The notes beneath the pieces were generated by a model that was given only the letters and a program-made list of their open reading frames with translations, was not told the DNA's origin and searched no databases. The translations under genes were made by a program, and so were the position numbers. A DNA stretch of 64,000 bases from Leptospira dzoumogneensis (lineage in GTDB: Bacteria; Spirochaetota; Leptospiria; Leptospirales; Leptospiraceae), in contig NZ_RQHS01000018.1 in NCBI RefSeq assembly GCF_004770895.1, positions 186,001 to 250,000 on the forward strand, written 5' to 3'. This document shows positions 25,833-35,510 of the stretch, one piece after another; within the stretch, counting starts at the first letter, position 1; each line of letters opens with the position of its first letter.

Positions 25833-26870
25833 ATGTTCGGACCCACGAAAGAAAAAAGCGAATCATCCGCAGCGATTGGCGAATCGGACAAAATTCTAAT
25901 TCTGGACGATGCACCTGAAAACTGCCTGCTTGTGGAAAGGATCCTTAAAAAAGCAGGATACGGGGATGTGATTTCCACCCAATCACCTGAAACTGCCTTG
26001 GAATGGTTAGGCCTGCAAGGAAACCCTGAAAACAAAAAAGATATTTCACTTTTACTTTTGGACATTCTTCTTCCGGGAGGAATGAACGGTTTGGATATTC
26101 TTCGCACCTTAAGTTCTAAGGAAGAATTTTCGGATCTGCCTGTTATTATAATCACCGCAATCCACGATACCCAAACATTGGAATCCGCATTTGAATTGGG
26201 TGCGATCGATTACGTTACAAAACCTTTTGATGCTCATGAACTCAGAGCAAGGGTTCGTTCCACGCTCAGGCTCAGACATGAGATGCTGCAAAGAAAACAA
26301 AGAGAAAGAGATCTGGAAGAGATCACGGATAAACTTTCGGAAGCTTACCAAACTTTACTTAGAGTTTCCAGGACAGACGGTCTTTCCGGAATTTGGAACA
26401 GAAGATTTTTCGACGAGATCTTAGAAGTAGAATGGAAGAGAGCATGTCGTTCCGAAAAGCCGATCTCATTACTTTTATTAGATATAGATTTTTTCAAAAA
26501 ATTCAATGATACTTACGGACACCAAGCTGGAGACGAATGTATCCGTCAGGTTGCAGGTGTTCTAAAAAGTACAGCAAGAAGAGCAGGGGACTTTCCCGCT
26601 CGTTACGGCGGAGAAGAATTCGCAGTGATCTTGCCGGAAACGGACGCAGAAAAAGCTATATTGGTTGCGGAGAATATCAGATCTCGAGTACAAGAACTAA
26701 AGATCCCTCATGAAGCTTCTCAAACTTCCGAATTTGTTTCCGTGAGTATTGGGATCAGTACTCGTATGTCCGGAAAAGATAAGGACACAGTAAAGTTTTT
26801 AGAAGAAGCGGACAAGGCCCTCTACCAATCCAAAGAAGCCGGAAGAAATAGAAGCACTCACTTCAAATAA
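25833..26870 (+). CDS. Response regulator with GGDEF domain (diguanylate cyclase)
   Basis: Receiver-GGDEF protein (345 residues) expected to make cyclic di-GMP from two GTP when phosphorylated. The receiver has LILDDAPEN, phosphoacceptor in LLLLDILLPGG (Asp about 77) and Lys in YVTKPFDAHELRARV. A helical linker (about 145-180) leads to the GGDEF domain with YGGEEF (about 259-263), metal-binding LDIDFFKKFND and an intact product-inhibition site RAGD just upstream of the signature. This PleD/WspR-like layout implies a phosphorylation-dimerisation switch. The cognate kinase is not adjacent, though the kinase cluster ending 650 bases away is a candidate. Confidence 0.93.
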   Translation: MFGPTKEKSESSAAIGESDKILILDDAPENCLLVERILKKAGYGDVISTQSPETALEWLGLQGNPENKKDISLLLLDILLPGGMNGLDILRTLSSKEEFSDLPVIIITAIHDTQTLESAFELGAIDYVTKPFDAHELRARVRSTLRLRHEMLQRKQRERDLEEITDKLSEAYQTLLRVSRTDGLSGIWNRRFFDEILEVEWKRACRSEKPISLLLLDIDFFKKFNDTYGHQAGDECIRQVAGVLKSTARRAGDFPARYGGEEFAVILPETDAEKAILVAENIRSRVQELKIPHEASQTSEFVSVSIGISTRMSGKDKDTVKFLEEADKALYQSKEAGRNRSTHFK

Positions 26871-27029
26871 GAACGGTTTGCCTATGGTCCAAAATGTTAG
26901 GGACCCGGGTCTTATTTCTCATTTTTTTCCCGTATTGTCATGATTCTTCTGCATTTTTTTGATAAAATTGGAAATTTGTTTGCATCGCACTAAGTCTCAT
27001 CTGTTATTAAACGATATATAGAGATAGAA

Positions 27030-27398
27030 ATGGCTATATTGGATAAAATAGTACAGGAATTCAAAAACAGGTTTTTTGAGACCGTAAAGGTTCCAGTGCA
27101 GGTGCATTCCTCTTCCGGGGATTTTCAAGCAACTTGGGAGGGCATCGAAGGAACTGCACTTAGCTTTACCTTGGATCGTTTTCATCCGGATCCGGATGGA
27201 AGTAACGCTGTTATAGAGATACGTGTTCCTTTTTGGAAAGAACCTTTATTATTCTCAGGAAAACTTTTAGATAAGAAAGTGGTGAAATCCAAATCTTCCG
27301 AAAGGATCACGGATACTGTTTTGGTATTCGAATCGGAACTTTCGGAATTTCTAAAAAAGAATCTTCCGAAAATAGATCTTACACTTCCTAAAAAGTAA
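27030..27398 (+). CDS. Hypothetical protein, 122 aa
   Basis: Soluble protein I do not recognise. It has an amphipathic N-terminal helix (ILDKIVQEFKNRFFETV), a strand-rich middle with many aromatic and acidic residues (ATWEGIEGTALSFTLDRFHP), and a C-terminal tail LTLPKK. No signal peptide or membrane helix. A GAGA-type ribosome-binding site precedes the ATG. It converges on the exonuclease III gene, with the two stop codons inside one palindrome that serves as a shared terminator. Confidence 0.72.
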   Translation: MAILDKIVQEFKNRFFETVKVPVQVHSSSGDFQATWEGIEGTALSFTLDRFHPDPDGSNAVIEIRVPFWKEPLLFSGKLLDKKVVKSKSSERITDTVLVFESELSEFLKKNLPKIDLTLPKK

Positions 27399-27415
27399 TT
27401 TTACTTTTTAGGAAG
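27384..27415. terminator. Bidirectional terminator shared by two convergent genes
   Basis: A 15-base perfect inverted repeat (CTTCCTAAAAAGTAA / TTACTTTTTAGGAAG, two central T residues) spans the last codons and stops of both convergent genes. Each strand shows a stem with an A-run before and a T-run within the 3' arm. The symmetry makes both proteins end in the same residues LPKK. Confidence 0.7.
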
Positions 27416-28174
27416 ATCGACTTCTAAGATCATCGCTGCATGATCTGAAAGGATAGGATCTTTTTTGACTGTGAGTTTTTTGAGTTTGGATTTAAGCTCT
27501 GGAGTCACAAAAAAGTAATCGATCCTCCAACCTTTATTATTGCCTCTTGCCCCGGCTCTGAAAGTCCACCAAGTATATTCCTGTTTATTCGGATATAATT
27601 CCCTAAAGCTGTCCACCCAGCCAGTGGAAAGAAATTTGGTCACCCAGGCTCTTTCTTCCGGTAGGAATCCGCTGTTCTTTGCATTTCCTTTCGGATCATG
27701 AATGTCCATTTCAGTATGAGCGATATTCACATCACCGCATAGGATCAGGTTCGTATGTTTCTTCTTTAACTTTGCTGAAATTTTTAGGAATTCTTCCAAG
27801 AATCTCATCTTAGCAGCTTGTCTCACATCACCCGTGGTTCCGGAAGGAAAGTAAACCGTCCAGATCGTATATGAATCGAATTCAACAAGTACACTTCTTC
27901 CTTCTTTATCGAATTCATCCAGGCCGAGTCCATAGGTAACTTTTTTAGGTTCCTGTTTGGTCCAAATAGAAACTCCAGAGTAACCTTTTTTTACTGCGGA
28001 ATGGAAGAACGCCTTATATCCAAGCCCTTCCCAAAGTTCGGGATCTAGCTGGTCCGGCTGTGCTTTTGTTTCTTGGAAACATACAAAATCGGGTTTTTCG
28101 GAAGAGATCATGTCCGCGAGACCCTTACTCGAGGCGGATCGGATCCCATTGCAGTTCAGGCAGAAAACTTTCAT
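27401..28174 (-). CDS. xth: Exodeoxyribonuclease III
   Basis: Exonuclease III/AP endonuclease of the exonuclease-endonuclease-phosphatase fold (257 residues), acting at abasic sites and 3' ends in base-excision repair. Motifs: [19 protein letters not shown] (metal Glu), [19 protein letters not shown] (catalytic Asp/Asn), [10 protein letters not shown] and the terminal ILSDHAAM with the catalytic Asp-His. Length is typical. Single gene on the minus strand, divergent from hisD with about 64 bases between the starts and sharing its terminator with the convergent 122-residue gene. Confidence 0.95.
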   Translation of the reverse strand: MKVFCLNCNGIRSASSKGLADMISSEKPDFVCFQETKAQPDQLDPELWEGLGYKAFFHSAVKKGYSGVSIWTKQEPKKVTYGLGLDEFDKEGRSVLVEFDSYTIWTVYFPSGTTGDVRQAAKMRFLEEFLKISAKLKKKHTNLILCGDVNIAHTEMDIHDPKGNAKNSGFLPEERAWVTKFLSTGWVDSFRELYPNKQEYTWWTFRAGARGNNKGWRIDYFFVTPELKSKLKKLTVKKDPILSDHAAMILEVDLPKK

Positions 28175-28238
28175 AGGCGTTTAAGAGTTCCCAGGATTTT
28201 CGGGATGCTAAGTCCGGGCAAAGAAAAAAAATGTCCGT

Positions 28239-29531
28239 ATGAGCATTCGTATCAGGGAGGTAGGCAAGGATTTTTCCTTTGAACCCATTCTCCAGAGAGC
28301 AAAGCAGGATCTAAACGACACTTTGGCCCTGGTACGTCCTATTTTGGATCAGGTGAGAGAAGGCGGGGACAAGGCAGTCTATGAGCTTACCCAAAAATTC
28401 GATCGAATAAAACCTGAAAAATTGGTTTATCCAGTCTCCGAATGGAAGGGAAAAGCGGACCCGGAGCTTGTTGCCGCATTAGAAAAGGCAAAAGAGAATA
28501 TTGAAATATTCCACAAGGCCCAAATCCCCGCCGACTTGGACGTAAAAGTTTCCGGAAATACATTAGGAATTCGTTATACTCCAATTGAATCTGTTACCGT
28601 ATATGCTCCAGGTGGAAAGGCATTATATCCTTCTACCATTTTGATGGGAGTCATCCCTGCTAAGATCGCAGGTGTAAAAAATATCCAGATAGTTACTCCT
28701 CCTCAAAAGGAAGGTATACCTGATGGATTGTATGCAGCCGCTAAAATTGCGGGTGCAGATTCTATCGTAACAGTGGGTGGTGCGCAAGGTATTGCTGCCG
28801 CATCTTACGGAACGGAAACAATTTCACGCTCAGAGTTTGTGATCGGACCCGGGAATAAATTTGTGACTGCTGCTAAGGTTTTATTAAGCGGACAAGGTGT
28901 GATCGGAATAGACAGCCCCGCAGGTCCGAGCGAAGTTCTTGTGATCGCGGATAATTTCGCAAATCCGAACTGGGTAGCTGCAGACTTACTTTCCCAGGCA
29001 GAACATGGAGAAGATTCTGCAGCAATACTTTGCACTGATTCCTTGGAATTTGCTAAAAAGGTTTCTGCCGAAATAGACAAGGCTTTAAAAGAAAGACCTA
29101 AAAGAGAAGCTATCAAAAGAGCCTCCATCGAGAATGAAAGTTGGATACTCGTTTTTTCGAATTTAGAAGAATGTGTGAATTTCTCTAATCTATACGCTCC
29201 GGAACATTTGGAGATACAGACCGAAAACTATCACGAATTATTTAAGAAGATTACACATGCGGGTTCCGTGTTTTTAGGACCTTATTCTCCGGTTGCTATG
29301 GGAGATTATATCAGCGGAACAAATCATATTCTTCCGACTGCGGGGGGAAGCAGGATCTTTTCTTCTTTAGGAGTTCTCACATTCTTAAAAAGAGTGACCT
29401 ACCAAGAAGTGACCAGGGACTCTTTGGAAAAATTATATCCTTATGTAAAAGTTCTCTCCGAATTCGAGGGTTTGGATGAGGAACATGGGAATTCAGTAAA
29501 AGTTCGTCTTTCTCAAAACGGAAAACCATGA
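28239..29531 (+). CDS. hisD: Histidinol dehydrogenase
   Basis: Catalyses the last two steps of histidine synthesis, L-histidinol to L-histidine with two NAD+ (430 residues, normal length). Family motifs: YAPGGKALYPSTILMGVIPA, FVIGPGNKFVTAAK, GIDSPAGPSEVLVIAD, LLSQAEHGEDS with the metal/catalytic His, MGDYISGTNHILPT and a YAPEHLEIQ block. First gene of a 14-kb plus-strand run; it overlaps panC by four bases (ATGA). The other histidine gene in the window, hisF, lies 13 kb downstream, so the pathway is not organised as one his operon. Ribosome-binding site before the ATG is weak. Confidence 0.96.
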   Translation: MSIRIREVGKDFSFEPILQRAKQDLNDTLALVRPILDQVREGGDKAVYELTQKFDRIKPEKLVYPVSEWKGKADPELVAALEKAKENIEIFHKAQIPADLDVKVSGNTLGIRYTPIESVTVYAPGGKALYPSTILMGVIPAKIAGVKNIQIVTPPQKEGIPDGLYAAAKIAGADSIVTVGGAQGIAAASYGTETISRSEFVIGPGNKFVTAAKVLLSGQGVIGIDSPAGPSEVLVIADNFANPNWVAADLLSQAEHGEDSAAILCTDSLEFAKKVSAEIDKALKERPKREAIKRASIENESWILVFSNLEECVNFSNLYAPEHLEIQTENYHELFKKITHAGSVFLGPYSPVAMGDYISGTNHILPTAGGSRIFSSLGVLTFLKRVTYQEVTRDSLEKLYPYVKVLSEFEGLDEEHGNSVKVRLSQNGKP

Positions 29532-30379
29532 TCGTATCCAAGGATCCAAACGAAGTCAGAAATCGAATACTCGCCTGGAAGTCCGAAAAACTTTCGGTAG
29601 GTTTTGCTCCCACAATGGGTTTTTTGCATGAAGGACATTCGAATTTATTCGTTCGTTCGTCCGGCGAAAATTCCAAAACTGTAGTTTCTATTTTTGTAAA
29701 TCCTGCGCAGTTCAACGATCCCGAAGATTATGCAAAATATCCGGTGAATACCGAAGGTGATCTGGAAATTTGTAAATCATCCAAGGTGGACCTGGTATTT
29801 TTACCGGATAAGGATGCAATGTATCCCGGTGGAATTCCCGAGGTAGAATTACGTATTCCTCATTTGATGAAAAATCTGGATGCAATAACTAGACCGGGTC
29901 ATTTCGAAGGTGTACTTTTAGTTCTTTCTCGTTTATTTCATATAATCCCGGCAGATCGTTCTTATTTTGGTAAGAAAGATTACCAACAATATCTGGTAGT
30001 GAAAGATTTTGTGAAAGCTCTCGGTTTTCCAATGGAGATCATCGGGGTGGATACGGTTCGCTCCGCAGAAGGTTTAGCGCTTAGTTCTAGGAACGCTCGT
30101 CTGACCGGGCCTGAAAAAGAAGAAGCATTGCTGCTGATTCGAGCTTTACGTTTGGGGGAAAGTTTGATCCGACAAGGAGAAAAAGATCCTTCCGAAGTTC
30201 TGACGGTAATGAGAGATGTTTTGGACTCTTCTTCCAAAATACAAACCGATTATCTGGAAATTTTGGACGCAAACACATTAGGAGAACTTACTATTCTGAA
30301 AGGGGAAATACTTCTCGCTGTTGCTGCCTTTTTAGGGCAGGTAAGATTGATCGATAATCTAACCGTTAAGGTGTCTTAA
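29528..30379 (+). CDS. panC: Pantothenate synthetase
   Basis: ATP-dependent ligation of pantoate and beta-alanine to pantothenate, in coenzyme A synthesis. The 283 residues carry the nucleotidyltransferase HxGH-type motif in APTMGFLHEGHSNL, then SIFVNPAQFNDPEDYAKYP, PGHFEGVLLVLSRLFHI, YFGKKDYQQ and LALSSRNARL. Length is standard. Its start overlaps the hisD stop (ATGA) and mfd follows after 6 bases, indicating co-transcription across unrelated pathways. Confidence 0.96.
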   Translation: MIVSKDPNEVRNRILAWKSEKLSVGFAPTMGFLHEGHSNLFVRSSGENSKTVVSIFVNPAQFNDPEDYAKYPVNTEGDLEICKSSKVDLVFLPDKDAMYPGGIPEVELRIPHLMKNLDAITRPGHFEGVLLVLSRLFHIIPADRSYFGKKDYQQYLVVKDFVKALGFPMEIIGVDTVRSAEGLALSSRNARLTGPEKEEALLLIRALRLGESLIRQGEKDPSEVLTVMRDVLDSSSKIQTDYLEILDANTLGELTILKGEILLAVAAFLGQVRLIDNLTVKVS

Positions 30380-30385
30380 TTTAAT

Positions 30386-33300
30386 ATGGCTAAGTCTGTT
30401 TCCACTCAATCCGATTGGAAAAAATCTCTGGAAGATCTTTTCTCTTCCGCAAAAGAGAATTCTAAAATTTCCTCCGTCCCGAATTCGGTTCATTCACTTC
30501 TATCTTCCGTTATCTTTCAGTCCCAGAAAAATTCCAAAATCGTAATCTCTCCTACGAATACCGAGTCTGAGTTCTTATTTAGAGAATCTTTAAGTTATTT
30601 AGGGCCGGATCTTGTTTGTTATCTTCCGGGTCAGGAAGTTTTACCTTACGAATACATGCGTTATCCGGGGGAAATGAAAAGGGAAAGGATACAAGCTCTT
30701 GCTCGTATCTTATCCGGAGAAAAAGTTTTAGTATTCACTTCCGTTTCCGGTTTTTTGAAAACTCTTCCGGAAGCTTCCGCTCTGATGGAAAGATCTTTGT
30801 CCGTAAAATTAGGGCAAGAGATACAACCTGAAAACTTAATGAGAGATCTTGTCCGACTTGGTTATCACAGAGTAGACATGTGCCAGGCATTCGGCGAGTT
30901 CAGTTTGAAGGGAGGGATCTTGGATGTATTTTCTTCCTTCTCCGCTGATCCGATCCGTATCGATTTTTTCGGAGATGAGGTGGAATCCATTCGAACATTC
31001 GATCCGGAAACCCAAAGATCCTTGGAAAATTTGGAAGAGGCGTTTCTTCTTCCTGCGGATGAATTCATTCTGACTGATCCTCAAAAAGAACAATATAGAA
31101 ATCTGATCTTAAACGCGGATAAATCACTTCATTTACCTGAAATTCCTGATGATGCAGGCGGGACCTATTACGAAGAACTCATTCCTATGGTCCGGGAGAA
31201 TAAGGGAATATTATCTTTTTTTAAATCTAAACCCGGTTTGATCTTTCCGGATGCAAACGGAGTGAAAGAAAGATATTCTCATCTATTGAGAGAATATGAC
31301 GCACTTTATGAAAAAAGAAGTAAGGAGATCTTATGCGCTCCTCCTTCTATGCTGTTAAGAGATAAAGAAGAATCCGAAATTTTAGAAAATGGAAACGGTA
31401 TCAAATTTACTCAACTTCCTCCGAGTAAGTCGGAAGATTTGGTATGTCCTTTACATCAGGCTCCTTCTTTTAAGGGAAAGATCAGGGAAGTCCGAGAAAA
31501 ACTGAAAGAATTGAAAGCAGAAGGCGGCTGGAAGATCATTCTAACTTCTTCCTTTGAAGCCCAGACACAAAGGCTTTTGGGACTTTTTGAATCGGAAGGA
31601 ATTCGTTTATTAAATTCGGAGGCTTCCGAACCGGAACCAATCCTTCTTCCAAACAAATCCAAAGAAGAAGTATATTTAGCGGTTTCGGAAATACGGAACG
31701 GTTTTTTATGGGAAGAGGAAAAACTTTTATTCTTATCCGAGAACGACGTATTCGGAAGGGAATACAAACGTAAGACCAGATTCAAAAAACAAAACAGCAA
31801 GGCCATCCAAAGTTTCTTGGATCTGAAAGAGGGAGACTTCGTGGTACATGTGAACCATGGGGTCGGAAAATTCCTCAAAATAGAAAGAGTAAATGCAGGT
31901 GGAAAAGAAAGGGACTTTCTAAAACTGGAATATTACGGCGGTGATACGTTATTCGTTCCTTTGGACCAGATCTCTCTCGTCCAGAGATTCGTTGGTGGAA
32001 CCGAAAGGCCTAGGCTGGACAGTCTTGGAAAAAGCACCTGGAAAAAAACTAAGGATAGGGTCCAAAAAGCGGTCGAGGGTCTTGCAGAAGATCTGGTCCA
32101 TATGTATTCCAATAGGATCAAACTACAAGGGTATGCTTTCCCTCCGGATACAATTTATCAGGAAGAGTTCGAAGCGGAATTCGAATACGAGGAAACTCCA
32201 GACCAGATAGAAGCGATAGAAGCCGTTAAAAAAGATCTAGAATCCATTAAGCCTATGGATCGTTTGATCTGCGGGGATGTAGGTTACGGAAAAACGGAAG
32301 TTGCGATCCGTGCGGCTTTCAAAGTGGCGATGGCAGGTAAACAGATACTCATGCTTGCACCTACTACAATCCTTGCCTTACAACATTATAATAATATGAA
32401 AAAGAGATTCGAGAACTATCCGATCACTGTGGAACTAGTTTCTCGTCTTAGAACTGCGGCGGAAACCAGAGACGTTTTGAAACGTTTTGCTTCCGGGAAA
32501 GTGGATATGCTTATCGGAACTCATGCGGTTTTAGCGAATTCAGTCCAGCCTAAAAACCTTGGACTACTCATCATAGACGAAGAGCAAAGATTCGGTGTGA
32601 ACCATAAGGAATCCATTAAGAAGATCAAAAATCTTGTGGATGTTCTCACACTCACTGCGACCCCGATCCCTAGAACACTTCATATGGCTCTTACCGGGAT
32701 CAGAGAACTTTCCATCATTGCGACTCCTCCTAAGAACAGACAAAGTGTGGAAACCTATGTGATCGAAGAGGATGAAGAGGTCCTAAGAGATGCGATCCGC
32801 ACGGAACTTGCAAGAGAAGGACAAGTATTCTATCTTTATAATAGAGTAGAATCCATTGAACAAGAGACTAAAAGATTAAACGAGATCGTGCCGGAGGCAG
32901 CCATAGGAGTTCTTCACGGTCAGATGACTGAGGACGAGATCGAAGAAACTTTGGTGGATTTTTACGCACGCAAATTCGATATTTTAGTCACCACTACCAT
33001 CATTGAATCCGGGATAGATATCCCGAATGTGAATACTCTGATCGTAAAAAGAGCGGATCTATTCGGACTTTCTCAGTTGTATCAGATCCGAGGCAGGGTG
33101 GGAAGAAGTGACAGAAAAGCGTTTGCATACCTTCTTCTTCCTAAGGACAGAGTGGTGACCGAGGACGCGGAAAAACGTCTGAATACCATTTACGAATACC
33201 AAGAGCTTGGTTCAGGTTTTAAGGTTGCGATGCGTGACTTGGAGATCCGAGGTGCCGGAAATCTTTTGGGTAAAGAACAATCAGGCGATATCATGGAAGT

Positions 33301-33823
33301 GGGCTTCGATCTGTACGTGCAGATGTTGGAAGAAGCGATCGCTCGTATCAAAGGAGAAGAAGTGAAAATTGAAGTACGAACTGCTATCAATTTGGATTCT
33401 AACTTCTTCATACCCGAATCTTACATACCGGATACAAGACAGAAGATAGAATTTTACAAACGATTCGAAGGCGCAAGAGACCTGGACGAAATAGAAGAAG
33501 TCACCCAGGAAATGACGGACCGTTTCGGAGAACCTCCGGAAGAGGCAAAAACTTTCTTAATGTTGGAGAAGATCAGGACCTTGGCCTCCGTCTTGGGATT
33601 CGAATCCGTATCCGAGTTAGGGGAGGAAATCCGTTTGAAATTAGGGACTCATTTTTTAGGAAGTTATGACAAAATCGTAAACTTGATCTCCGCTCGGATG
33701 GGTCTTACTATGAATCCTAGAGAACCGAATGTACTAATATACGTTCCAGGGAAAGCCAACCAAAAGGACAAACTTGTGAAACTTGTGTACTTCTTAACGG
33801 AAATGTTACCCGACAAAAAGTAA
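30386..33823 (+). CDS. mfd: Transcription-repair coupling factor
   Basis: DNA translocase that removes stalled RNA polymerase and recruits UvrA for repair (1145 residues, full length). The N-terminal UvrB-like region includes YEYMRYPGEMKRERIQAL and FGEFSLKGGILDVFSSF. The RNA-polymerase-interacting CarD-like domain is near 480-550 (LKEGDFVVHVNHGVGKF). The RecG-like motor has Walker A GDVGYGKTEVAIRAA (about 630), DEEQRFGV (about 730), TATPIPRTLHMALTG and QIRGRVGRSD. The C-terminal TRCF domain is present. It lies 6 bases after panC. Confidence 0.97.
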   Translation: MAKSVSTQSDWKKSLEDLFSSAKENSKISSVPNSVHSLLSSVIFQSQKNSKIVISPTNTESEFLFRESLSYLGPDLVCYLPGQEVLPYEYMRYPGEMKRERIQALARILSGEKVLVFTSVSGFLKTLPEASALMERSLSVKLGQEIQPENLMRDLVRLGYHRVDMCQAFGEFSLKGGILDVFSSFSADPIRIDFFGDEVESIRTFDPETQRSLENLEEAFLLPADEFILTDPQKEQYRNLILNADKSLHLPEIPDDAGGTYYEELIPMVRENKGILSFFKSKPGLIFPDANGVKERYSHLLREYDALYEKRSKEILCAPPSMLLRDKEESEILENGNGIKFTQLPPSKSEDLVCPLHQAPSFKGKIREVREKLKELKAEGGWKIILTSSFEAQTQRLLGLFESEGIRLLNSEASEPEPILLPNKSKEEVYLAVSEIRNGFLWEEEKLLFLSENDVFGREYKRKTRFKKQNSKAIQSFLDLKEGDFVVHVNHGVGKFLKIERVNAGGKERDFLKLEYYGGDTLFVPLDQISLVQRFVGGTERPRLDSLGKSTWKKTKDRVQKAVEGLAEDLVHMYSNRIKLQGYAFPPDTIYQEEFEAEFEYEETPDQIEAIEAVKKDLESIKPMDRLICGDVGYGKTEVAIRAAFKVAMAGKQILMLAPTTILALQHYNNMKKRFENYPITVELVSRLRTAAETRDVLKRFASGKVDMLIGTHAVLANSVQPKNLGLLIIDEEQRFGVNHKESIKKIKNLVDVLTLTATPIPRTLHMALTGIRELSIIATPPKNRQSVETYVIEEDEEVLRDAIRTELAREGQVFYLYNRVESIEQETKRLNEIVPEAAIGVLHGQMTEDEIEETLVDFYARKFDILVTTTIIESGIDIPNVNTLIVKRADLFGLSQLYQIRGRVGRSDRKAFAYLLLPKDRVVTEDAEKRLNTIYEYQELGSGFKVAMRDLEIRGAGNLLGKEQSGDIMEVGFDLYVQMLEEAIARIKGEEVKIEVRTAINLDSNFFIPESYIPDTRQKIEFYKRFEGARDLDEIEEVTQEMTDRFGEPPEEAKTFLMLEKIRTLASVLGFESVSELGEEIRLKLGTHFLGSYDKIVNLISARMGLTMNPREPNVLIYVPGKANQKDKLVKLVYFLTEMLPDKK

Positions 33824-33873
33824 TGGACGCCAGGCCCGGTTCTCCTATTTTTTGCGTAGGAATTCCAATACAG

Positions 33874-34614
33874 ATGAAACGGCTATATATATCCCTCACT
33901 TTACTAATATCTTTTTTCTCTTTCGCAAATTGCGGAGACGGTACTCCTGTCATCGAATCTATCGACGGCAATAAGATCACTACCGCAAGTTTTGAAAGTG
34001 CTTTGGACACCGCTTTGGATACTTTAAGCCGTACTCAAAACATCGAAAAAAAGAACGTTATCAAATTTTTAACCGAAGAAGAAAGCAAAGTTCCTCAAAG
34101 TTTTCTCCAACTCAGAAACGAATTCAGAAAAAGAAAGTTCTTTGATCGTTATCATGAGATGATGGTCGTTAAAGCTGCCGCGGACAAAAGTGGTTTCAGC
34201 AAAAGATCCGATATTAAAGAAATCTTAAAATTCCAAGAGATGCAGTTGATCTATGGAATGTATGTCGCTGAGCAGATCGAATCCAGAATTAAGATCACCG
34301 AGCAGGAATTGAACCAAGGTTGCCAAGAACTCCGCACTAAATATAAACAAGCAGAGTCCTTAACTCTGGAGCAGTGTTACGATGCAGCAAGAGCTCAGAT
34401 CAAGGGAAGAAAATCGGAAGAAGTATATAAATCCGTTCTAGATAGAATTAAAGAAACTGTCGCTATCAAACATAACGATAAGTTCGATCTTGAAAAATAT
34501 CTGGATAAAGAATTTAGCTTCGCCGAATTGAGCAAGGAAGAATCTCCTAAGGTCGAGGAGACCAAAGCACCGGAAGTTTCCCCTCCTGCACCGGCGCCTG
34601 AAGCTACTAAGTAA
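33874..34614 (+). CDS. Lipoprotein, SurA-N-like
   Basis: Lipoprotein of 246 residues; signal peptide MKRLYISLTLLISFFSFANC, Cys at residue 20. The mature start VIESIDGNKITTASFESALD is the pattern that opens SurA/parvulin-type chaperones, and the rest is helical and highly charged, ending in a Pro/Ala/Glu-rich tail. No parvulin domain is visible, so it could be a chaperone without isomerase activity. I use the ATG at 33874, since the earlier ATG next to the mfd stop would place 17 unrelated residues before the signal peptide. Position between mfd and uppP-lptD makes a role in outer-membrane protein assembly plausible, as inference only. Confidence 0.75.
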   Translation: MKRLYISLTLLISFFSFANCGDGTPVIESIDGNKITTASFESALDTALDTLSRTQNIEKKNVIKFLTEEESKVPQSFLQLRNEFRKRKFFDRYHEMMVVKAAADKSGFSKRSDIKEILKFQEMQLIYGMYVAEQIESRIKITEQELNQGCQELRTKYKQAESLTLEQCYDAARAQIKGRKSEEVYKSVLDRIKETVAIKHNDKFDLEKYLDKEFSFAELSKEESPKVEETKAPEVSPPAPAPEATK

Positions 34615-34635
34615 AAAAAGAAATTTTTCAACGAT

Positions 34636-35481
34636 TTGAATTCATATCTAAACGCAATCTTCCGTAGCGTAATTGAAGCGATTACGGAATTCTTACCGGT
34701 GTCCTCCACAGGACACCTTTTCTTATTCTCCTCCTTCTATCCTTTTTCTGAGGGGGGGGATTTCGACGACTTATTCGATATATTCATCCAAAGCGGAGCA
34801 ATTCTATCCGTGGTCGTTCTATATCGGGAGAAGTTCTTTGAACAGGGAAGATCGGCAGTACGTTACCTTCTCCGCAGAGAAGAAAACAAGGAAGGATTCC
34901 TTTTCTTAACCAGAGTTACGATCGGATTTTTGCCTATCATGGCGGCGGGATTCTTATTCAGAGGATTTTTAGATAAGATCAAAGCAAGAGAAGATATTTT
35001 GGCGATCTTGGGAGGAGCTTGGCTTGTTGGAGGAATTCTGATCTTAGCTTCGGAGTTCTGGTTCCAAAAAAGAGAGAAGATCAAAACAAGCGAGCCTATC
35101 GGAACAAAGGATGCGATATTGATCGGTATCTTCCAATGTTTGGCATTGGTCCCTGGAGTTTCCAGATCGGGAGCTACTATCGTGACTGCCAGATTTTTAG
35201 GAAAGGATACCAGAAGTTCCGCCGAGTTTTCCTTCTTTGTTGCAGTTCCGGTCCTATTCTTGGCCGGTGCTTATAAACTATTCAAACATAGGGCAGTGTT
35301 AAATTGGGAGAATCTGCCGATCTTAAGTTTGGGTTTTGTTCTTTCCTTCCTACTTTGTTTTTTCGTGATCAAATGGTTCTTAAAATACTTACAGACCCAT
35401 TCCTTTACCGGATTCGGTTGGTATCGGATACTTCTTGGGATCTCAGTGCTTTCCTTCTACAAATTAGTGATGCAGGGCTGA
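34636..35481 (+). CDS. uppP: Undecaprenyl-diphosphatase
   Basis: Integral membrane phosphatase (BacA/UppP family, 281 residues) that recycles undecaprenyl pyrophosphate to the carrier lipid for peptidoglycan and O-antigen synthesis. Signature motifs are intact: [14 protein letters not shown] near the N-terminus and [10 protein letters not shown] near residue 175, and about eight membrane helices follow the family pattern. The start is TTG with no clear Shine-Dalgarno; no in-frame ATG lies nearby before the first motif. A run of eight G residues at 34752-34759 (codons 39-42) is unusual. It is 22 bases after the SurA-N-like lipoprotein gene and 30 before lptD. Confidence 0.93.
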   Translation: MNSYLNAIFRSVIEAITEFLPVSSTGHLFLFSSFYPFSEGGDFDDLFDIFIQSGAILSVVVLYREKFFEQGRSAVRYLLRREENKEGFLFLTRVTIGFLPIMAAGFLFRGFLDKIKAREDILAILGGAWLVGGILILASEFWFQKREKIKTSEPIGTKDAILIGIFQCLALVPGVSRSGATIVTARFLGKDTRSSAEFSFFVAVPVLFLAGAYKLFKHRAVLNWENLPILSLGFVLSFLLCFFVIKWFLKYLQTHSFTGFGWYRILLGISVLSFYKLVMQG

Positions 35482-35510
35482 CCCGACACAATAGTGTGGC
35501 TTAGATCGGA

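Noticed and set aside
33823..33873. Longer form of the lipoprotein starting at the mfd stop
   Set aside because: It would put 17 unrelated residues before a complete lipoprotein signal peptide.
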